Shown piece by piece: positions 28,668 through 37,600 of a stretch of 49,967 bases of DNA. Source of the stretch: a virus. The DNA lies in IMG/VR virus record IMGVR_UViG_3300038825_001243, positions 1 to 49,967 of that record, one strand, 5' to 3'. The notes below the pieces were generated by a model, which saw nothing but the letters and a program-made list of their open reading frames with translations, ran no database searches and had not been told where the DNA came from. The translations under genes were made by a program, and so were the position numbers. The stretch's first letter is position 1; every line of letters begins with the position of its first letter.

Positions 28668-31600
28668 TTACCTCTTATATGGTGGTCCTACCAATAGTAC
28701 CGGTACCGCGTCACTAGGGTCTGTATCCCCCGTGTATAGAGACCATATCCCTTCGGCTGTTTCGGAGACCTGTCCTAGAGGTAGGTGTAACGCTATTCCA
28801 GCCACGTTCGCTGCAGCCTTCCAGAAAGCTACGTCTGTTTCTCCCTCGTCCTCGATCGCCTGCCCTAGCTGTTTACCTAACTTCGAGGTATCAGAGAAGA
28901 GCCTCATCCCCGCCGGACCAGACCACTTAAAATAATCAGGTTGATCCGTCGCTTGGTTGTATAAAGAGGTCGCAGATACTGTTAGTTCTCTTACAGGCAC
29001 CGCTTGTCCAAGAATAAATGATATCTGTTCGTTAGCATACTGGTGTTTTAGACAGTCCCACTCCCATTCACACTCCCGGTTCAGAGCCTCTCGTAGCAAC
29101 ACAGTGTAGATAACTGGGAACAGGTTGAGTAACAACACGTTACTAGCAAATTCCATTATCGCAGCAAAGCTCTTGAAGTTTGTCTTCCGGTAGTTTTCCA
29201 CGTTCAGATTATAGGTAGCAGAGAAATAACTATAGAAATTTGTTAGGGTTTTAATAACAGGCCCTAGTCTCTGTACCTTTGCAAGATCTTTTATCTGACC
29301 ACCGGACTGTGAATCTAGTACCGCTTGATCACCTAACGATGCTGCTGTGTCTTCTATCTTTTTCCTTTCTGCTTCGTTATTAGCTTTGTCATACCCTAAT
29401 TGCTCGAGTCCTTTCTCGTAGGCACCGATCCATGTTGGTATATCTACCAGTCTCTGCATCTTAGCGATCATAACGAAAGCACTAGCTTTCACATTGGTTA
29501 GTTGTTTAGCACCCCGTACTTGGTTCATCACCTCGCTTACTTCACGCTGCATGGTACTCGCACGAGTCACCATCATAGGAGACATACTGTTAACGAAGTC
29601 ATTGGCAGCCATCGGGTTAGTCATGAACCTTTTCAGGCCCACGATAGACCACTTGGTGCCTATCCGGGCCATAGACTGGAACATACCACTCGGCTGTAGT
29701 AGAGCAGTAGTAACTCTCCAACCCATGCCTACTACCGTTGACCCTACCCGGATGTGATTGAACGCTGTATCAATTCCGTTCTGCGATCCTACGTCTCCTA
29801 TTGCTATATCGTTTAAGGAGTCCTGCATCTCTTTGTATATCGTTGGCCCATAGTGTCTTCGGATAGCTGGCTCTAACGCCTTCAGCATCCGGTTGGCATC
29901 TGTTAGATACCTTTGCCATGCCAGTCTATGGGTAACCTCACCTACGTGCGATGTGATCACACTAAAAGTCAATTTAATCGGTCGATTGTGAACCTCTTCT
30001 GCTCTCTTCTGTACCGCAGAATCTCTAGTCTGAGCATTGCCGAAGGCTCCTTGCATCGAGGTCCTTGTTGCGTTCAGGGCCTCAAACATCTCGGACCTAA
30101 CAGAGAGTTTAGCATCGTACTTAGCGGGAAAGTAACCACCACGGTAGGTACCGAACTTAGTCTGTATTGGCTCTGCTTCTACCCACGTAGGTGTCATCCC
30201 GGTGAGCTCTTTCTCTAACGCACCCATCGGCTCCCGGTAAGTCTCGAAGTAATCTAGTACTCCCTGTACAAAATCCCACTCCCCTTTCGTGAGGGTATCT
30301 AATATCTTAGCCGCAGTGTCCTCGTCGATTGCCCTGTTGTTGGCTAGTCCACCACTTAGTAATCGCTGCCTGTTACCTAAGTTCCCCCAGTTTAAAGCGA
30401 ACATGATCCGGTTTTCCTGTGACATAGATAGATCAGTTCCAGGTACTATTCCCATCTTATTAAATAAGTTCTCTGGGACTACGTCTAACTCGAACATTTT
30501 AAATAAGTTAGCCATTACTTCGGTTGCCTGTCCTTTCATCTCAGCTTCTTCTGCCCCAGCCTCATTCATACCACGGGAGAAGAACTGTTGCATAGGTCCA
30601 CCATCTTTACCACCATCCATTTCTCTTGCAAGAGAACTAAACTTACGATGCATAGCGATAAGGGCTCGTGCAGCGTCTTTTATCTGGCCCGCTTTCGACT
30701 CATCGGTAGCTTCATCGTTAACTACCCTGTTAGAGTTGTCTACGATAGATTGCATCATCTCGGTTGCTACGATCTCGAACTCTCGCTTATCTCTCGCGTT
30801 GAGTAGTTTCTTCTTCAGTCTTCCTAGATGTTCTATGTGGTCAACGGCTTCCATCAACCCGTCTAGTTGTCCGGTGGTCATTTCTTTATAGCTCATCGTC
30901 TTCACAGAGTCTATCAGCTCTGTATCAAGAACCGGCTGAAACCCAAACTCTAAAACCTGCTCATCCATCCACTCGGCAAGTGTTCTCTTCTTATCGATAG
31001 CTTTAAGGGTCTCTCCTTTCTTGAACCTAAATGGGCTGAGTAGATCAAAGATCTGTTCTAAGTACCCAGCTTCTAAACTCTTGAGAGTACTCTTGCCCTC
31101 TAATTTTTTAACATGGTTGATGTGTTTATCTACATTCTCAATAGCCTCCCGTACTGCTTTCGCCAGGTGGTTATTAAGTAACGCGGCCTGTTGTCTAGCG
31201 GCAGCACCCACTGGATCTTTAGCGGCTAACTTCAATGCTTCTTTGTTAGCTTTAGCTTCTGCCCTGTCATACTGACCTGGACGAAGATCCCTAACTTTCA
31301 TCTTAGCTACCCGTGCGGCGGCGGCCTCCTTAGCAGCTTTATTAATCTGTGACACAGACAGAGGGGACTTGGTAAGCATCTTTAACCCTGTAGCCATCAT
31401 CCGAGCCCTTACTTTATTATGTATCGCCTTATCAACTGCTTTCTTCCTATCCTCTTCTGTAGCTAGATCTGAGTGTTCTTCTACCATTCTCTGGTCGGTA
31501 AGAGCGTCTATCTTTTCTTTCTTGTTAGGCGCGTCTAACAGATGTTGAATGAAAGTACCAGCATGCTGGAAACCAAAGATCTCTCCGACCTGTTGTGGGT

Positions 31601-34600
31601 CTAGTCCCGTAGTACTGGTCATACCGCGTAGTGATAACGGATCTACACCTAGGTCCTTTACCGCCTGAGTATTTAACTTGTGCCCTTCCGTTGCTTCTAT
31701 TTCCTCCCCTGTTTCAGTAGTCATCTTGCCAGTTTTCAAGAACGCTATAGCTCTATAGATGTCTTCCTTCTCTACTGCCTCGGTTACCTGTTCGCGGACC
31801 ACCTTACGCTCTGCGTTAGCCGTAGCCTGTAGCGCTTTCAATGCTTTATCTTGAGCATTAGACAACCATTTCATATCTCGTATGCTACGAGAGGTCAGGT
31901 CCGTAATAGCCTCCTGAGTAGCTTCATTGTGTTGATCAATATACTCTTTGAACTTAGCCTCAGAGGTGCCAGATTCCTCTGCACTAGCAAACATTGGCAT
32001 GTACTCTCGGATCTTTTCAGCCTCCGCGATACTCTCTTCTGAAGCCATCATCCTACCGAACACAGCTCTTACTTCATCGTTTAGTTTACGTGCTCTTGGG
32101 TGTGTCTTTAGGAAGTTCTCTATGTCCTTGTACACACTTAACAGCCACTGACGGAAACGTGTGAACGCTCCCTGCAGCTCTATGTTAGGCGCCTTACCTT
32201 CCAGTGTGAATAGTTCAAACGATTCTGCAAACTGTTCATGGTACTCGGTCTGTTCTTTTACGGTCATTCCATACCATTCATCTGCAGATACTCCGAACCA
32301 GTCCATAATAGTCTGGAAGTCTTCCTTGACTGTCTCGCTGGCATTTTCCTGTGCTGCGATCTGTGACAGAGCATGGAGATAGAAGTGCCCACTCTCATGT
32401 ATGACTGAGGATAGGTTAGCTCCCTTCAACAGATTGATTGTGAAGGTACTAGGATCGTACTGTGCGAGTGGTTCTTCTACTGGTCCGGGTTGAGAGAACA
32501 GTTTGATTTTACTACCGATTACAGCGTCTCTCATGGATTGATCTATCTGGATGCCGGGTTGTTTGTCCCCCGAGAGCTTCTTGAGAATCGCCCTGTTGCG
32601 ATGTTCTTCAGCTTCTTCTCTAGTCGACCAAAAGTATTCCTCGTCTGTCCACTCCCCAGCGTTGTTTAAATACCGCTCTTTGAGGAAGTGTGCGTCGTCA
32701 TGGTGATCGATTACCGATATCTGGCCCGGTGTTAGCTCCGAAAGTCTTATTAAGTTGCGGAAGGACCCTTCGCCCCGCTCGGGAAGTAGCACACCAACCT
32801 CACCAACCTCAGTGGTACTGCCTAATTCTTTTGCGATTCGGTTCATCTGGCTGGCAGCGGTCAGCTCATAGAGTTGTGCGAAACCTGTCTTGGTAACTTT
32901 CAGACTATCACCCTTTATGCTCCCAGACTGTTCAGGGTTCTCCCGGATCTGGTCAGCCATAGCCTTACCGATTGAAGCACTTAATAAGTTTTCTTCTACG
33001 TGGGTGTTGACTACTTCTCTTCCTAAACTTGATCCCAAGTCGGCTTCTATTGCTAAGTACTCGTCTATGTAGATGTCTATCTGCGAAGTATCAAAGTCGC
33101 CATTGATAAGATCAAATCCTATTACCGTCTCTTTCCACCCATCCCTTCCATGTTCGTGAACCTTAGCTATTACCATCTGTAACCCCTGCCCGGCACTTAT
33201 ATTTCCGAGGTCGTTTAAGTCTCTTGACATTTGATGTCTAGCGTTTACAAATATATCCTCCGGCATTCTCTCATTCACTTGGTGGTGTCTTTCAAGTGCA
33301 TCTTCTGCCACGCCTTTAACCCCAACAATATGTACTCCGTTCTTCGTCTTCTCCCAACGTATCTCATCCACCTCCCGACGTACCGCAGAAGACCATAGTT
33401 CAGCTTGCTGGTCACCAGTACTCCAGGCAATCGAATCGTAACCACCCTCTACCGCGTTACGCAGTAAGAGCTTCATGGCTAGTGTTACCCATTCTTTATC
33501 AGACTCAATGAACGGTGCAGATTCTTGTACAATGCCGTGATCTATCGTTACCAACTGTCCCGATATTTTTTCCTGAAGGATTATGGCTTTGTCATATTGC
33601 TCCTGTACAGCAGGGCCAATAGCCGCATCTTCGTCTGGACCGATTACATCCTTCTCTAGACGCTCCTCTAGATCCTTCACTTTCTTGTCTACCTTTATTA
33701 GATCTTTTCTAAGACGTGCTATCTGCTTATCCGTAGGTCTACTACCAATCTGCGATATGCTTCCTTTCTCATCAAACTTCCAAATTACTTTCTTCGCCCA
33801 ATCAGATTGCATCTCGTTGATGAACAGTATCTTCTCACCGTTCGGACCCTCGCGGTCGTCGACCCTAAGATGGAATAATAAGTTCTCACCTAGCTCGCCG
33901 TCGTAGTGACCCCTTGCTGTGAACCTCGCTTCCTCGCCCGACACAGGCATCCTGATTAACATTTCTCTATAGTTTGTATTTTCTCCGGGTACTCGGTACT
34001 CGGACCATTTGGGAAACCCAGTTCGCCGCTCGTCCGCATACTGAGCCTCTATTTTCTCTTCCCACTGGACACGAGCGTCCACCAAAGCGTTCGACTCATT
34101 CTCATAGTAGTTTTGATTACTTGTGCCAACATCAGCTGAGTGCCCACCAAGAGATACTCTGAAGACCGTGCTACCTGGAACTGTCTCAGTGTCTGTGATA
34201 ACCTTATACGGGTTATCATCCTCGTTAGCCATCTCTCTATCTATTCTATCCTCTAGTGTCCCCATCGTGCCTTCCTCACCCAGCACATTCTCTTCTATAC
34301 TCCAGTTCTTATTGTGGATAAAGTTCCGCACCTCGTCGAAAGGGATATGTGTTCTGGGTTTGTGTACTGACTCTGCTGCGTATACGCCCGAGTAGTCGTA
34401 GTCATTTACACTAACTTTGTACGGGAAGGTTGCTCCAACGTCCTCTAACTCATTACGATACCCGCCGGGGTAGCGTTCCATTGTCCCTCGAACCCCTGTA
34501 GGATTGAGGAGAACGGCCAACAGTTTCTCAGGCATACCTGCGTTGAGCAAATCGTTTTCATATCTGCGAGGGAATTTTATAATGTCCGAGACAGTAGTGT

Positions 34601-37600
34601 CGGGTTCATAGGTGAGGTCCTTGTGGGCCTTGGGCGCTGCCTGCGCGAGAGCTTGTTCTGCCTCCAAAGTCATTCCGGCTATCAGTTTATCTATTTGAAT
34701 AGATAACCTGTCTTTCTCTCGAGCAATGGATTCATTGTTCGCGTCTGTCTTAGCCGCTGATGCCTCCCTATCAAATATCCCCTTGAGGGTATAACCAGCT
34801 TTCTCTGTAGCAAGGAAGTTCAACAAACCAGTAGCGTTAAGCTCTGACTTCCTGATGTTCAGATGACGGTATTGAGCATCCTCAGACATCTTCTTCAGCC
34901 ATATCTCGAGGTTATTAATATTGAGCTGTTCATCTTTTCCGCCGGTCTCGTTCTTCACCATCTGTATTACTTTCAAATTCTTAACGCTCGTGAGGTTCTC
35001 TTCTATAAAGGACTCCTCTAGCCCCGAACCGATGCTCCGTAGCTGATTGAAAACAGTAGTCTCTCGGTAGTCATCGTTCTCCGGTTTCTCTTCTATCGCT
35101 TCTCTCTTGTCGACGAACGCCTGTGCTGCTTCCTCGAAGCTGATCAGCTTAGACGGTTGAGCACCTAACTCTCCGTAGAGTTTCTTCTCGTAGTACCAGA
35201 GCAGAGCCTGGATGTCTGCTATCGTTATGGTCTTTCCTTTACGTGCAAGTCTCTGTTGGGCACCTATCGCGGCTCTCATCATCAGGGCTCTGTCGGTAGG
35301 CCCTGTTGGGGCGTCTAAGGTACCCGTTACTTTCTTCCACATACTGTTGGACATTGTTTCCAACTCGGTCATACCTTTAAACCCCTTGGCCTTTGCGGCA
35401 TCCGCGTAAGGCTTGGCCGCAGCGATTACCTCCTCGTTGCTTAGACCTGGCTGGTTAGTCAATTCTTTGAACCTGTCCATAGACTGTTGCGTAGGAGCTG
35501 TAAGTAGTTCACCTCGATACCGGTTAAAGGTACGGGACCACCATCTGTCCATAGTAAGATACTCTGGCTTACCCATTAGGTTAGCGTAGAACACGCCCAC
35601 CTTAGCGCCCACCTCTAGTGCAGCAACCGGGAGTTTAGCCTCTACCCCGTAGTTACCGGCTCCTGACACATCCTTTAAATTAAATTCTTTCTTCAGGGCA
35701 CCTAGCTTACCTTCTCTCATCAGGTACCCTGTCATTCCATCAAGACCACCCTTCTGTTTGAGAAGTTTGTTCATCCTCTTTAAACTCTTGGATATAAACT
35801 CATCTTCTTTTTCTTTCTTGCCAGGAGCTAAACTAAAGGTTCCCTCTGACTCTCCACCTTTTCTAAATCTAGAATATATCCGTGTGGCTATTCCTAAGTT
35901 AACATCTGGTGACGCACCAACAGAGGTGATCCCGATTAACAAAGTGAACGCATCTCGCGCACTCTGGTTAGTAGCCAGCTCAGGGTAAACCTGTGACATT
36001 ATAGAGATCGCGTTCTCATATCTCTCTGTGTACCATCCAGCGCCATTATGTTCGGCATCTAACTCAAACATAACCTCATCAGTCATCATAGAAACAATCG
36101 CGTTGCGGAGTACTGTGTCTGATTCTTTGTCTGTTAGTTCGCGACCTTTTCTCGCAGCCGCAGCCTTCATCTTTTTATCAAGTAACTTGCGATGGTAGCC
36201 CTGTAGTGCGGCAGCCACCTGTCTCACTTTATACTTTTTCTTGCCTGGTAACTTAGGAAGTCCCAGCTTGTCAAGGGATACCTTCCCTGATCGTATGTCT
36301 GTCTGGTATAATAACTGAGTTGTCGTATCGTAAGTTACGTTACGTGCTAGTACCGCAGCCCCTACCTGAATAACTTCTTCTGCCGTTACAACAGGGGATT
36401 GGGTTTCTCTATCATAGAAGAACCCATGACGTTCTGGGTCCATCCCAACCTGTACCCATTCTGATTGTTTGTTGTCGTAGTAATCATTTAACGCGTCAAC
36501 AGCTAACTTCTTTGCTGCTTTAGGTGTACTCTTACGCAGTTTACCTTTCATGGTAGCTATCGTACCCTTGGCAGACCCTTGAGCAATCTTCAATGCTACA
36601 TCAGAACGAAGTCCAAACGACACCTCTTCAAGTACCGCGACAGTGTCATAACCGATTACGGTATCAGCATCGTAAACATTCTTACCCTTCCTATCTTCAT
36701 GCACAGCTAGTACCCACGCACCGTGGTTCGTGTAGCTTGGGATATCTAAACGAACCCCAACTCGATGTTTGTCTTTTAACGTCCGTGGTTTGCCAAACTT
36801 ATCTGCTTTCTTTTTAGACTGCCCCTTACCCTTAGTAAGAGCAGCCTTCGCTGCCTTATCTGTGCTAGGCGGCGCAATGCTAGTGTAGGGGTGTACAGGC
36901 TTAGTCGCGTTGATTGCCTTTTGGTGCGCGGTAAACGTAGCGGTGTCACCCGGTTTAATAAGTGCTGCCGTACCTTGTAACGTGGGTACTCGCTTTGTGG
37001 CCTCTTTAAAACCACCTTTCATCCGTGGGTCAGCATCTATCTTTGCTTGATCTTTCTCTCGTGATCGCTTACCTGGTCCGGTTTCTTCAAATGGGTTTGC
37101 AATTACTTTCCCTTCAGCGTCTCTAAAAACATCTTTACCATTCTTATCTTTCTCGAAGTCCACAGTAAATAAGGCATCAGTCTTGGGGATCTCAGTGTAG
37201 GGATCCTCGGGGTTTATGGATGCTTCCCCTACCCTTACATGTTCCGCTATTTGTCTTACGTCATTGTAGTATATAAACCCTTTCGGTACCTGTACCGAAT
37301 CTTGTTTATACTTATTACCTAGTGCGTGTGCTTCATCCGGTGTTATCCCTAGGATAGTGAAACCAGGCTCTGCTGAGAAGTGCTTATACTTCCCATTGGA
37401 GTTCACATACTCGAATCCTCTAGCGATTAACTCTTCTTCTAGCTCTATATTCGCTTGCTCATTCTTTTCATCCGCTGTTCCAGTCTTGTCTGTTTTATTC
37501 TTGTCTGAGTACGCAGTAATAATAGCCCAACCTGAACTGTCAAGTAGCGTATGGAGGTTCTCTGGCTTGAAATTATCTAAGGTAGCAGCAGGTTTGGTAG

